Part shown: positions 30,687 to 38,948 of the stretch, one piece after another
How positions within the stretch are numbered: position 1 is the first letter of the stretch
Layout: every line of letters begins with the position of its first letter
Assembly: GCA_030920305.1 (NCBI GenBank)
Contig: JARLUB010000002.1
Span: 186,001 to 250,000 of the forward strand
Direction of reading: 5' to 3'
From: Eubacteriales bacterium SKADARSKE-1
GTDB lineage: Bacteria; Bacillota; Clostridia; Oscillospirales; Acutalibacteraceae
Length of the DNA: 64,000 bases
Notes under the pieces: generated by a model
Told to the model about the DNA's origin: nothing
Seen by the model: only the letters and a program-made list of their open reading frames with translations
Database searches by the model: none
Translations under genes and position numbers: made by a program

Positions 30687-31193
30687 TTATAGAAAAAGCA
30701 ATATTATACATAATCCAGAAAACAAGCACAACATAAAATAAAGTTTACTTTTTCTGGATTTATTATCTTTTGCGCAAATCAAACACGAACCAATTAATTC
30801 GCTTGTTAAATTACAATGTGCTATTTGACCTTCTATATCGTTCTTGCCAAGATTTTCTCCAAAACTATGTATAATTTCAATATCATCTGAATACAAACCA
30901 CTATCTGCAGATATTTTTTTTAGCGCTAAATTCCAGGCACTACTAACAGGAATACCTTTTTCCATGTTACAGCAACACTCATCAACAAACTTTTTCATAA
31001 TACCTGTTGCCTTATATTTTTTTACAAGGTCATAAATCAAGTCTGCCGAATATCTTATTTCTGTTTCTATATATTTAATAAAATTTAAATATTTTCTCAA
31101 AAACTCTACTCTTAAACTTAACCTATGCGAAATGTAAATGCCCGTAAAAACTGAAGAAATCAAAAGTACTGTTATTCCTGCTGCTCTCAGCAA
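30687..31193 (-). CDS. spoIIIAB: Stage III sporulation protein AB
   Basis: A 168-residue protein with an N-terminal membrane helix, a cytoplasmic helical region and a C-terminal hydrophobic tail ('LYFMLCLFSGLCIILLFL'), similar in layout to type II secretion GspF-like proteins. TTG 31193 is favoured because GGTGG lies eight bases before it; the ATG at 31208 has no ribosome site. The gene is followed by the palindromic insert before spoIIIAC. Confidence 0.9.
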   Translation of the reverse strand: MLRAAGITVLLISSVFTGIYISHRLSLRVEFLRKYLNFIKYIETEIRYSADLIYDLVKKYKATGIMKKFVDECCCNMEKGIPVSSAWNLALKKISADSGLYSDDIEIIHSFGENLGKNDIEGQIAHCNLTSELIGSCLICAKDNKSRKSKLYFMLCLFSGLCIILLFL

Positions 31194-31213
31194 AATACTC
31201 ACCACCATTTAAT

Positions 31214-32194
31214 TTAAGTTATAGCGCTTAAACTTTTTTTATTTATTGCTGAATTTAGAAAATCATTATTAGGCAATGAAAAAATTCTCTCTATTTCGCC
31301 AGGCGCATTTTTGCCTTTTAGCATAACCACTTTGTCAAATGCTCCTGTGTTTAAAACTCTTTTTGCCGGTGGCCGTCTTAATAGTTCATAAATGTTTCCA
31401 GCATGCATGCTGGCAATAAATTTAACACCCGAATTAATTCCAGATTCAATTGCTTTTATATCACTATCTCCACCTATTTCATCACAAATAATTATCTCAG
31501 GTGATAAAGTTCGCAGTGCTTGCATTATTCCAATAGGTTTAGGGTAATCATTTAAAATATCACAAAACCCCATATCGTTTTGAGCTATGCCATTACTAGT
31601 TCCACTAAATTCTCCTCTTTCATCAATAACTACAACCTTTTTCATATCTTTAAAAAATCCGATAGAAAGTTTTTTTGCAATGTCTCTTAAAAATGTGGTT
31701 TTACCACTAGCTGGCTCTCCCACTATTAAAATTCCAGAAAACTTATCAATTAAGTTCTTTATGACTTCAGTTTGTACACAATTCACATTGCGAGCAATTC
31801 TTATGTTTATTGAAGAGATGTCCTTTATATTAGTAAAAGTGTCATTATTAAAAACTGCTGTTCCACAAACGCCTACTCTATGGCCTCCTTTTAGCGTTAT
31901 ATATCCATTTTTCAGTTCATTTTGATAGCTATAAATTGAGTAACTGCACATTTTGTTAAGGCTATTTGTTATATCAGATTGTGTCGCAACAATAGCGTCT
32001 TGGCCAACTTCCTGCAAAAGTTCCCCATTTTTACTTAAAAAATAGCTTTCATTTTTAAAATGCAATATCACTGGTTTAAAAGCTCTGAGCCTTATCTCTT
32101 GAATTTGTTGTTTTAATTCATCTGAAAGATTATTTAAAACACTATACAAATTGTCACAAAGGCTAGAAATTGCTTCGTCAAACTTTTTATCCAT
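31214..32194 (-). CDS. spoIIIAA: Stage III sporulation protein AA, ATPase
   Basis: A 326-residue cytoplasmic AAA/VirB11-like ATPase that powers the SpoIIIA channel. Walker A 'VGEPASGKTTFLRDIA' (about 157-172), Walker B 'IIICDEIGG' (about 233-241) and 'SMHAGN' (about 259-264) are intact. A GGGGGG stretch lies ten bases before the ATG. It is the first gene of the operon, which in Bacillus is controlled by sigma-E; I could not identify a convincing sigma-E promoter by eye. Confidence 0.94.
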   Translation of the reverse strand: MDKKFDEAISSLCDNLYSVLNNLSDELKQQIQEIRLRAFKPVILHFKNESYFLSKNGELLQEVGQDAIVATQSDITNSLNKMCSYSIYSYQNELKNGYITLKGGHRVGVCGTAVFNNDTFTNIKDISSINIRIARNVNCVQTEVIKNLIDKFSGILIVGEPASGKTTFLRDIAKKLSIGFFKDMKKVVVIDERGEFSGTSNGIAQNDMGFCDILNDYPKPIGIMQALRTLSPEIIICDEIGGDSDIKAIESGINSGVKFIASMHAGNIYELLRRPPAKRVLNTGAFDKVVMLKGKNAPGEIERIFSLPNNDFLNSAINKKSLSAIT

Positions 32195-32249
32195 ACCGTC
32201 TTGTCCCCCCTCTAATAAAGAATATGGACAAAGCTTTTAACTTAGAACA

Positions 32250-32292
32250 AAAAATAAAATAAAAAATAAGCCTTCATTTTTGAAGGCTTATT
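32250..32292 (-). terminator. Rho-independent terminator of the 32.35-32.64 kb unit
   Basis: Arms AATAAGCCTTC and GAAGGCTTATT with a six-base loop, followed on the minus strand by a T-rich tract. It ends transcription of the nonsense-interrupted frame before spoIIIAA. Confidence 0.85.
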
Positions 32293-32349
32293 AAAGGCTA
32301 GTCAATATTTAATTTTAATTTGCCTAACTAATACTTTGCATAAAAATTT

Positions 32350-32643
32350 TTATTTTGGCCCTTTTTTCCACTTCATAAATTCGTCAAATTCCGCTTTTGG
32401 GACTTCTCTTCTACCATTCTTTCACCTGCGGACCAAAATCTCTACCTCTCCTTGAGTTAAAGGTTGACCATCAAGGTCACAATATCGATCTTTGCCAAAC
32501 CAATAGTGCCTCCAAACAACTCCAGCTTTTTAATAATCTTCAAATGTATAAGCGTCTTTAAATATAGGCCATCCCCCAGCAATTTCGCGTAACTCTTCTA
32601 CATTCATAGAATCTATTTTTTTCTTTATTCCGTCTTTATCCAT
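32350..32643 (-). pseudogene. Small gene with two in-frame stops, or 37-residue GG peptide
   Basis: One reading frame of 98 codons begins at ATG 32643 with AGGGG about ten bases upstream. It is interrupted by TAA at 32530-32532 and TGA at 32422-32424 and ends with TAA at 32350. The three segments look like one protein: 'KKKIDSMNVEELREIAGG' and 'WPIFKDAYTFEDY', then 'AGVVWRHYWFGKDRYCDLDG', then 'REVPKAEFDEFMKWKKGPK'. No frameshift is needed, only two nonsense changes. It has its own promoter and terminator. I do not recognise the family. The first segment alone would be a 37-residue peptide with an Ala-Gly-Gly cut-like site at 22-24. Pseudogene is the simplest reading. Confidence 0.5.
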
Positions 32644-32670
32644 TTTAAAACATCCCCTATTTATATTTTT

Positions 32671-32698
32671 ATTATAGCCTTTTATTTGTTAAAGTCAA
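32671..32698 (-). promoter_or_regulatory. Sigma-A promoter of the 32.6 kb unit
   Basis: TTGACT, 16 bases, TATAAT on the minus strand, about 28 bases before the ATG at 32643. Near-consensus. Its -35 box lies inside the palindrome at 32691-32743. Confidence 0.75.
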
Positions 32699-32743
32699 CT
32701 ATTTTTAATAATATTTATGAAATATATTATTAAAATTGACTTT
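32691..32743. repeat. Long AT-rich inverted repeat over a promoter
   Basis: Arms starting AAAGTCAA and ending TTGACTTT, continuing inward through TTTTAATAATAT / ATATTATTAAAA with few mismatches. The palindrome covers the -35 box of the adjacent promoter, so it could be an operator or a relic of a terminator. Confidence 0.6.
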
Positions 32744-32941
32744 TTATAAATACCCAAAAATTTTTGATAGATTTAAAATCAGGAAAATAAGGCGGCGAAA
32801 AAAATTAGAGTACGTACAGTTTTTTTAACAGAAAAAAAGCCTGTGCTCCTTGATTGAAAGACAACCCTAAAACAATTATTGGACAAACCGAGTGAAATAA
32901 TACTATCTCATGTAACCGCATTACAATAGACCCACAAATAT

Positions 32942-32980
32942 AAAAAAACTGCTAAAAAAGTTTTTTGATTTTTCAGCAGG
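32942..32980 (-). terminator. Rho-independent terminator downstream of the deformylase gene
   Basis: CTGCT/AGCAG hairpin with an A/T-rich stem followed by seven T on the minus strand. It lies about 170 bases after the stop at 33148. The remaining bases of 32744-33147 hold no gene I can support. Confidence 0.7.
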
Positions 32981-33147
32981 CTTTTATAAACTTTTTGAGG
33001 CTAAAAATTAGAATTAAAAAATTAGCACTCGCGCTTAAAGAATAATGATAGTGAAATATAAAAATTAAGAATTTCAGTCTCTTTTGTGTCTTTTCTTCTA
33101 GATTTTAAACTATTGTAAGTACCCATAATAATAGTATCCGGCAACAT

Positions 33148-33720
33148 TTAAAAATCTATAGGTTGCGATTTAATGGCATTATCTTTACAAAGTATCCCAT
33201 TTAAATGATCATATTCATGACAGATACATTTTGCCCAAAACCCTTTGGCTTCAAACTTAAAAGGATTTCCATGTACATCTAAAGCCTCTACAACCACACT
33301 CATCGGCCTTACGAGTTGATACGCAAATCCCTTAAGAGAAAAACAAGCTTCCCAACCAGTTTGTACTCCTTCTGTTTTTATTATTCGAGGATTAATAAAA
33401 ACTAATGGTTGATCATCCTTAATTTGAAAGTCTTTATTGTAATATTCTCTTATCCCATCTGCTTGTGACGAAATAGTAAAAAACCTTTCAGTATATCCCA
33501 CTTGGTTTGCTGCCAACCCTGCTCCTTGTAGTTTTTCTAAAGTGTCTGTTACATTTTGGACTTTTTTAGAAGTCTCTTCATCAAATTTTTGAACTTCAAT
33601 GCATACACTCCTTAAAGTTGGGTGCTCATCAGTTAAAACATCTAATACCTGTGCATTTGCAACTAAACAAACATTAGAAAAAAGAAAGCTAAAAAAAATT
33701 ATACACATAAATTTTTTCAT
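33148..33720 (-). CDS. Peptide deformylase-like protein with signal peptide
   Basis: A 190-residue protein that joins a clear N-terminal signal peptide ('IIFFSFLFSNVCLVANA', residues 6-22) to a polypeptide deformylase domain. The three deformylase motifs can be read: 'GAGLAANQ' (usual GxGLAAPQ), 'EACFSLKG' (usual EGCLS, metal-binding Cys kept) and 'HEYDH' (both His ligands and the catalytic Glu). Deformylases normally act in the cytoplasm on nascent chains, so export is unexpected. Start at ATG 33720 with AAGGTGA eight bases upstream; a start at 33741 would bury the signal. It stands alone with its own terminator. It may act on secreted peptides or have another substrate. Confidence 0.85.
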   Translation of the reverse strand: MKKFMCIIFFSFLFSNVCLVANAQVLDVLTDEHPTLRSVCIEVQKFDEETSKKVQNVTDTLEKLQGAGLAANQVGYTERFFTISSQADGIREYYNKDFQIKDDQPLVFINPRIIKTEGVQTGWEACFSLKGFAYQLVRPMSVVVEALDVHGNPFKFEAKGFWAKCICHEYDHLNGILCKDNAIKSQPIDF

Positions 33721-33997
33721 ATCAAATTTCACCTTATTCAACAGTTTAAAATATAAGTAATAATAAATTATATATAATAAAATTTAAAATACTATTCATC
33801 AGAGTGGTGTGAGTAATTAAAATTAATTGAAAATTATAAGCGCGAGCAATTAATTTTTTTAAAAAAAGCCCGAACGCAATTTGCGCTCAGTGCTACCTGG
33901 TGCGGGTATCCATAAGTGGCATGAAAAAATCCAGCATTAATGAGGGTTTTAGCCAACCTCAATGTTTACAAATATTTATAATTTAGTAAAGACATTT

Positions 33998-34555
33998 TTA
34001 TTCTAGTTCATTTTTCAGTATAGAATAAATTGCCATATCACACCATTCACCGTTATTTTTTACACCATACTGTCTTAAAGTGCCTTCATACTTCATTCTG
34101 CACTTAACCATAACTCTAGCCGAAGCAGGATTTTCTGTCATATGCCTTAGTTGTATACGATTAAAACCTACTTCACTAAATAAATATTTCATAACAGCTC
34201 TTAATGCTTCTGTCATTATGCCCTTGTTCCAATAATTTTTAGAAAGGACATATCCGATTTCACACGTAGACCTAAGCTCTATTATTTCATTAACATCAAT
34301 GCCTCCGATTACCTGAGCTGTATCTTTAAAAGTAATACACCAATTGTAGTAATTTTGATTTTTATATTTATTGATCCATCGCTCAAGAATTTCATATGTA
34401 TCAGAAATATTCTTGTGCGACTGCCAAGAGAGATATTTAACATTTTCTGAATCTTTTGCCCAATTATCAAACATCTGTTGTGCATCATCTATATTAAACT
34501 CTCTAAGAATAAGCCTTTCTGTTTCTATTATCTGTGTTCCAATATGATTTAACAT
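33998..34555 (-). CDS. GNAT N-acetyltransferase, RimJ/RimL type
   Basis: A 185-residue acetyltransferase of the ribosomal-protein-Ser/Ala type. 'ETERLILREFNIDDAQQMF' is the N-terminal strand and helix; 'GYVLSKNYWNKGIMTEAL' is the acetyl-CoA-binding motif A region and 'ENPASARVMVKC' motif B. GGAGGTG precedes the ATG by eight bases. Substrate unknown; many clostridial members acetylate small molecules or antibiotics. The stump at 10232-10318 is a close relative of its N-terminus. The 33742-33997 spacer before it shows nothing I recognise. Confidence 0.88.
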   Translation of the reverse strand: MLNHIGTQIIETERLILREFNIDDAQQMFDNWAKDSENVKYLSWQSHKNISDTYEILERWINKYKNQNYYNWCITFKDTAQVIGGIDVNEIIELRSTCEIGYVLSKNYWNKGIMTEALRAVMKYLFSEVGFNRIQLRHMTENPASARVMVKCRMKYEGTLRQYGVKNNGEWCDMAIYSILKNELE

Positions 34556-34647
34556 TATAATTACACCTCCAAATTAATTATATAAATAACTGATAATCAT
34601 ATACATATATACATAACAAAAAGCCATCAAACGACAGCTTTCGACAT

Positions 34648-34731
34648 TGGTGCGAGTGACGGGACTTGAACCCGTACGTCAAAGACACACGCCCCTCAAA
34701 CGTGCCTGTCTGCCAGTTCCAGCACACTCGC
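34648..34731 (-). tRNA. tRNA-Leu (anticodon GAG)
   Basis: Acceptor arms GCGAGTG / CACTCGC, discriminator A and encoded CCA at 34648-34650. Anticodon stem CACGT/GCGTG encloses loop TTGAGGG, giving GAG, which reads CUC and CUU codons. A long variable arm follows, as expected for leucine; T arm ACGGG-TTCAAGT-CCCGT. Confidence 0.93.
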
Positions 34732-34762
34732 AATTAATTATTTTTAAGAAGTATCTTTAAAT

Positions 34763-34791
34763 ATGTTACAATGTTTCATATAAAAAGTCAA
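34763..34791 (-). promoter_or_regulatory. Promoter of tRNA-Leu(GAG)
   Basis: TTGACT, 17 bases, TAACAT on the minus strand, about 32 bases before the tRNA 5' end. Good -35 box, moderate -10 box. Confidence 0.65.
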
Positions 34792-34953
34792 CCATATTTT
34801 TAAATTAAAATTTATCCGCAATCCTTATAGAATCTATATTATAGAATATTTATCGGCAGAATTTTTTAATTTATGTTAAGCAGTTTTGATAGAAAAATTT
34901 TTACTTTTCAATTATAATAAAACAAGTTTTAAAATAATTTAAAAAGGTGTTTT

Positions 34954-35706
34954 ATGACAAATTGTTGGAATTTATGGCACGGCTGCCATAAAATAAGCCC
35001 TGGCTGCAAAAATTGTTACGTTTATAGGCAAGATGCCTTATTTGATAAAGATAGCTCTATTGTTAATAAAACAAAAAGTTTTGAATTACCAATAAAACGT
35101 AAACGAAATGGAGAATATACTATTCCATCAGGTGAAACTATTTACACTTGCTTTACTTCTGATTTTTTCGTTGAAGAGGCCGACCTTTGGCGAGCAGACG
35201 CCTGGAAAATGATTAAAGAAAGATCAGATTTAAATTTTTTAATAATAACCAAAAGAATAGATAGATTTAAAAATCATATTCCTGCTGATTGGAATAAAGG
35301 ATATGATAACGTTGCCATTGCCTGTACTGTTGAAAATCAAGATAGAGCTGATTTTCGCTTGCCAATTTATTTAAAGCTTCCTATTAAACACAAAATTATT
35401 ATATGTGAACCTTTATTAGAAAAAATAAACCTGTCTTCCTATCTAAATGATTCTATAGAAATGGTTGTTGTAGGTGGTGAATCTGGAAACAGCGCACGAA
35501 TTTGCAATTATGACTGGATCCTTGATATAAGACAACAATGTATTAACTTCAATGTTAATTTCCACTTTAAGCAAACTGGTGCTAATTTTAAAAAGGATGG
35601 TAAGACCTATAGAATATTAAGAAAGTTCCAACACCAACAAGCTAAGAAAGCTAACATTAATTATAAAAATGGTGTTAACTTAAAATCAACACCATTTAAT
35701 CTTTAG
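34954..35706 (+). CDS. DUF5131 (phage Gp37/Gp68-like) protein
   Basis: A 250-residue protein of the family named after phage proteins Gp37/Gp68. The N-terminus has Cys11, Cys18 and Cys21 ('GCHKISPGCKNCYVY'), a CX6CX2C arrangement suggesting an Fe-S cluster similar to radical SAM enzymes. 'TCFTSDFFVEEAD', 'LIITKRIDR' and 'VVGGESGNSAR' are family hallmarks. It is often found on mobile elements, but there are no other phage genes nearby. AAAGGTG precedes the ATG. The biochemical role is unknown to me. Confidence 0.85.
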   Translation: MTNCWNLWHGCHKISPGCKNCYVYRQDALFDKDSSIVNKTKSFELPIKRKRNGEYTIPSGETIYTCFTSDFFVEEADLWRADAWKMIKERSDLNFLIITKRIDRFKNHIPADWNKGYDNVAIACTVENQDRADFRLPIYLKLPIKHKIIICEPLLEKINLSSYLNDSIEMVVVGGESGNSARICNYDWILDIRQQCINFNVNFHFKQTGANFKKDGKTYRILRKFQHQQAKKANINYKNGVNLKSTPFNL

Positions 35707-36093
35707 TCTAAAATTAACCTTTCATAAAATAAAAAAAAATTGAATGAAGTTTATAAAAAATGGCTAACACATTTTAACTGATCTAAAGCAACTTAGATCA
35801 CCCTGATAAAGCGTGAAGATATTTTATTAAATCTTATCGTTTATTTTTGGGCAATGCCATCTTCTTTTAAATAAAATAAAGCATTATCCATTGTGCTGTG
35901 TTATTATAAATGCCAACATATGTTTTTTGTTAGACTTAAAAATAATCATTCTTTTAACACAATATAAAACAGACTCTACTGTCAACATAATAAGTATAGG
36001 TGAAGCCGATATATTCACTGCATCGTTTGTAAAATTTATTATTTTATCATTCTACATTTTTAAAATTCAAGTTGGGTAAAGATATAAAAAGCT
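35707..36093. other. Non-coding spacer
   Basis: No supported gene. It holds a small perfect hairpin, TGATCTAA / TTAGATCA at 35779-35800, and a 16-codon minus-strand frame ('MDNALFYLKEDGIAQK') that may be a relic but is too short to call. Confidence 0.5.
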
Positions 36094-36144
36094 AACTTTA
36101 AAGGCTTGATGTCTGTTCAAAACAGATCTCAAGCCTTTAAAGTT
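36094..36144. terminator. Hairpin at the end of the secreted-protein gene
   Basis: A long near-perfect inverted repeat, AACTTTAAAGGCTTGA / TCAAGCCTTTAAAGTT, with inner CTGTT/AACAG. It lies about 40 bases after the stop of the 36183-37130 gene. It lacks a strong T-run on either strand, so it may end transcription or stabilise the 3' end. Confidence 0.65.
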
Positions 36145-36182
36145 AATTAGTTTAATTAGACAAATTGAGAATAAATAATTGC

Positions 36183-37130
36183 TTAGCGGTAGTAATAGTA
36201 AGAATTTAAGGTTTTTATTTCATTTTGGGAAGGTTGTGACATGGTTCCTCCAGAGTATGAAGGAGCATGATTACTAATTGTTGGTATCTCCCAAAAGATT
36301 GTTTTAGTTGGTTGGTTAGATTTAGGTTCTAGTTGAGCCGCTATTTCACTGTCAGTTCGAGTTGTAGTTGTTAGTATTAACTGCGAAGATCCTTTTTTCA
36401 TAAGGGTGGCCCAGCTAATATCTGAATTCTCATCTTTTAAACCATTGTTAGACGTATCACTGACTTCTGATCTTATAGTAGCTTCCGGTTGAGTTTCTAT
36501 TTTGTCTGCTTCTTTTCCAGCCAAAAACACATTAGCTTTAATGTTTAATGCCTGTTCATCGTTCCCTGTTGCAGCAATTGCCGATGCATTTTTTGCATTG
36601 GTTTCTACGTTGCTAATTTCATCATATTTAAGACTCGGTGCAGATATATCTGGTTGAGATTGACTAAGATCAATGCCATCATTATAATCTTTATCAATAG
36701 GGAAGCAAATATTTTCTTCTCCAGGTAAACACACATCAACTTCAGTGCTTAGTTCCTGTTCATCTTTCCCTGTTGCAGCAATTGCTGTTTTATCTGTTGT
36801 ACCACTTACCGAAACTTCTGCTCCATCTTTTGAACTTTCTACATCTAAAGCGTTGTTCGACCCTTTACAATAATACATAGCAGCTACTGCAGCGGCAGCA
36901 GACAAAATAGCTCCACCTGCTATTATTGCATATTTACTTTTGTTTTCGCTTACTTCTTTTATTGCAGACTTTGCCTTGCTAACAACATAGTCTTTCGCTA
37001 AACCTACATAACTTTTTGTAGATGCCACGCTTGAATCATTAGATTCTGAGCCATCAGCAAAAACTGAAGCTGGCCCTATAGTACTAATTAACATTGTTAT
37101 AGTGAGAACACTTGATAATACCTTTTTCAT
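36183..37130 (-). CDS. Unrecognised exported protein with internal repeats
   Basis: A 315-residue protein I do not recognise. The N-terminus is a signal peptide ('VLSSVLTITMLISTIGPASV', cut probably after 'FA' near 25). A second hydrophobic helix at about 68-87 ('YAIIAGGAILSAAAAVAAMY') would anchor it. Outside lies a low-complexity Ser/Thr/Asp/Glu-rich region containing two copies of a motif: 'TAIAATGKDEQEL' (115-127) and 'SAIAATGNDEQAL' (183-195), each followed by a 'V..LPGEE' or 'V.LAGKE' element. The C-terminus ends in 'NSYYYYR'. AAAGGAG precedes the ATG. It may be a cell-envelope or extracellular-matrix protein; no enzyme motif was found. Confidence 0.75.
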   Translation of the reverse strand: MKKVLSSVLTITMLISTIGPASVFADGSESNDSSVASTKSYVGLAKDYVVSKAKSAIKEVSENKSKYAIIAGGAILSAAAAVAAMYYCKGSNNALDVESSKDGAEVSVSGTTDKTAIAATGKDEQELSTEVDVCLPGEENICFPIDKDYNDGIDLSQSQPDISAPSLKYDEISNVETNAKNASAIAATGNDEQALNIKANVFLAGKEADKIETQPEATIRSEVSDTSNNGLKDENSDISWATLMKKGSSQLILTTTTRTDSEIAAQLEPKSNQPTKTIFWEIPTISNHAPSYSGGTMSQPSQNEIKTLNSYYYYR

Positions 37131-37456
37131 TTATTTTTCTCCTTTTAAATTTTAATAGAGTAAACATTAATTGAAAACCATATACTTAATATCATAATTA
37201 AATTGTATCACAAGGTATAGGGTTTATAATTCTAAATTAGAACAATAAATAAAATTCTACTACCAATACTGATCTTTACAGAAATTTAGGATTTATTTGT
37301 TGTATTTTGACAAATTATTATCACAACCAAATCAAACAGCTCTCCTTGAGACTTTTTGTAAAAATGATAAGTTTTTAAGAAAGCATTGATTATTTTTTTA
37401 AGGGAATTAAAATTAATATTTCAAAAACCATAAATTTTGATTGTATTTTTAACCAC
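37131..37456. other. Non-coding spacer
   Basis: AT-rich spacer between the exported-protein gene and the tRNA-Leu promoter. I found no open frame with a ribosome site and no convincing promoter for the minus-strand gene. Confidence 0.5.
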
Positions 37457-37485
37457 TTGATTTTTTTTGATATATTTTATATAAT
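37457..37485 (+). promoter_or_regulatory. Promoter of tRNA-Leu(TAG)
   Basis: TTGATT, 17 bases, TATAAT, ending nine bases before the tRNA 5' end, which fits a transcript starting at or very near the mature tRNA. Confidence 0.75.
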
Positions 37486-37493
37486 TAAAATAA

Positions 37494-37577
37494 GCGGGTG
37501 TGGCGGAATTGGCAGACGCGCTAGATTTAGGTTCTAGTGGGAAATCCGTGCAGGTTCAAGTCCTGTCACCCGTACCA
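37494..37577 (+). tRNA. tRNA-Leu (anticodon TAG)
   Basis: Acceptor GCGGGTG / CACCCGT (one G-U pair), discriminator A and encoded CCA at 37575-37577. Anticodon stem CTAGA/TCTAG with loop TTTAGGT gives TAG, reading CUN codons. Long variable arm typical of leucine; T arm GCAGG-TTCAAGT-CCTGT. Confidence 0.95.
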
Positions 37578-37591
37578 AGTAAAAACTCAAT

Positions 37592-37626
37592 TAAAAGATA
37601 ACCCTCAGTGTTACTGGGGGTTATCG
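37592..37626 (+). terminator. Probable terminator after tRNA-Leu(TAG)
   Basis: GATAACCC...GGGTTATC hairpin with inner CAGT/ACTG, about 20 bases after the tRNA. The following tract is T-rich but broken. Confidence 0.6.
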
Positions 37627-37773
37627 CTACTTTTATCTATTTTTAAAAAATCCATTCAAAAAGCATTTTTTAAATTTTATGCGTCCAATGTGTAATTTTA
37701 TACCCATATTCATTTCTATTGCGTGAAAAGTTATATTGTCCTAGTCTAAACTTTTACCTAGGTTATTATTTCA

Positions 37774-38081
37774 CTAAGTCTTTTCCCAGCTATTGATATA
37801 TCCAAGAGCGTTATCAGCGGTATCATAATTCTTCTGCTTTTAAATATTATTTATTGCCTTCACAAATGCCAATTAACTCATCTGGATGAGTTATAGAATA
37901 GTTTTTACCGCTGCACTCAAATTCTCTACTTCACTATTGCTTTTCCAATTTCATCATATTTAGTACCTCTGTCGTATCCAACTTTCGCTATTAGTTCCTT
38001 AACTAATTTACAAAAATCTTCTTTATAAAAATATCCTAACATATAATTAATAAAAGCTTTAAATACTTGCAAAACATTATT
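37774..38081 (-). pseudogene. Decayed gene fragment, family not recognised
   Basis: Three consecutive stretches in three different frames read like protein: 'YKEDFCKLVKELIAKVGYD' with 'RGTKYDEIGKAIVK' (38042 to 37929), 'REFECSGKNYSITHPDELIG' (to about 37850), and 'YDTADNALGYINSWEKT' (to 37774). Two frame changes and stops separate them. No intact start or promoter. I read this as a small gene ruined by indels. It could also be chance, as the pieces are short. Confidence 0.4.
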
Positions 38082-38486
38082 CTATAAAAGAATCTATACT
38101 TCTTAAAAAAGCTATTCAAAAAATCTCTATGCCAGCATAAAGGAATGTAAACTTCAAATAATATGCAAAATAAACTGATTTACAATTATTAGATAATCGT
38201 GTAAAATATATTAATAAATGCTGAAAAATGGTGTAATTTAAATTGGTACCTGTCAAAAATTATATAAATATAACCTTATATTTATAGCGAGGGTTGAGTG
38301 TTCAAAAATTTAAATACTAACGATGTTTAATAACAAAATCAGCTATAAGTCCTGGTTTAAATAAAAGTTTAATCAATAATTCATAATCTTGTCATGCTAA
38401 ATTCATTCGATCAAACTAATAGGGCCAAGTTGCAACTATTAAATTCTACTGCTTAAATTAATAAAATAAATTTGTAGGTGAATAAA
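38082..38486. other. Non-coding spacer before tspO
   Basis: AT-rich. A few short minus-strand frames near 38085-38180 may belong to the decayed gene. No clear promoter for tspO could be fixed; AGGTG precedes its ATG. Confidence 0.4.
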
Positions 38487-38948
38487 ATGATCAAGTTCAA
38501 AAATCTAATTCTTAGCATAATGATAAGTCTTGGTGTGGGTGCACTATCTGGATTTTTTTCTATGGGTTCTATGGAAAATTACAAAATTTTAAATCTTCCT
38601 AAATTAGCACCTCCACCAATTTTATTCCCAATTGTTTGGTCAATTCTTTTTATTTTAATGGGAATATCTTCTTATTTAGTATATGAATCTAATTCATTAC
38701 AAAAACAAAAAGCATTGAAAGTATATGCGGCACAATTGCTAGTAAATTTTATTTGGCCACTTATATTTTTTAATGCAAATTTGTATTTATTAGCATTTTT
38801 TTGGCTTATAATTTTATGGGTATTAGTCTTCTGGATGATAAAATTGTTTTATAAGAATGATTCAATTGCAGCATATCTTCAAATTCTTTATTTGCTGTGG
38901 CTTACTTTTGCAGGTTATTTAAATTTAATGATCTTTTTATTAAATTAA
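38487..38948 (+). CDS. tspO: TspO/MBR family membrane protein
   Basis: A 153-residue, five-helix membrane protein of the tryptophan-rich sensory/peripheral benzodiazepine receptor family, which binds porphyrins and is linked to stress responses. 'PKLAPPPILFPIVWSILFI' (about 38-56) and the Trp/Asn-rich helix 'LLVNFIWPLIFFNANLYLL' (about 86-104) are diagnostic. The ATG at 38487 has AGGTG six bases upstream; a GTG at 38478 overlaps that site. It overlaps the end of the convergent splB-like gene by four bases. Confidence 0.9.
   Translation: MIKFKNLILSIMISLGVGALSGFFSMGSMENYKILNLPKLAPPPILFPIVWSILFILMGISSYLVYESNSLQKQKALKVYAAQLLVNFIWPLIFFNANLYLLAFFWLIILWVLVFWMIKLFYKNDSIAAYLQILYLLWLTFAGYLNLMIFLLN

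Noticed and set aside
32350-32643. Stop-codon recoding (TGA as Sec or Trp, TAA read-through)
   Set aside because: All other genes in the window use TAA and TGA as normal stops, and no SECIS-like hairpin follows the TGA.
34954-35706. Prophage remnant, because DUF5131 is named after phage proteins
   Set aside because: No integrase, structural, lysis or regulator genes lie nearby.
35891-36079. Plus-strand frame of 62 codons
   Set aside because: Ile-rich, no ribosome site, no recognisable motif.
37131-38486. CRISPR array or tandem repeats in the long AT-rich gaps
   Set aside because: No regularly spaced direct repeats were found by reading both strands.
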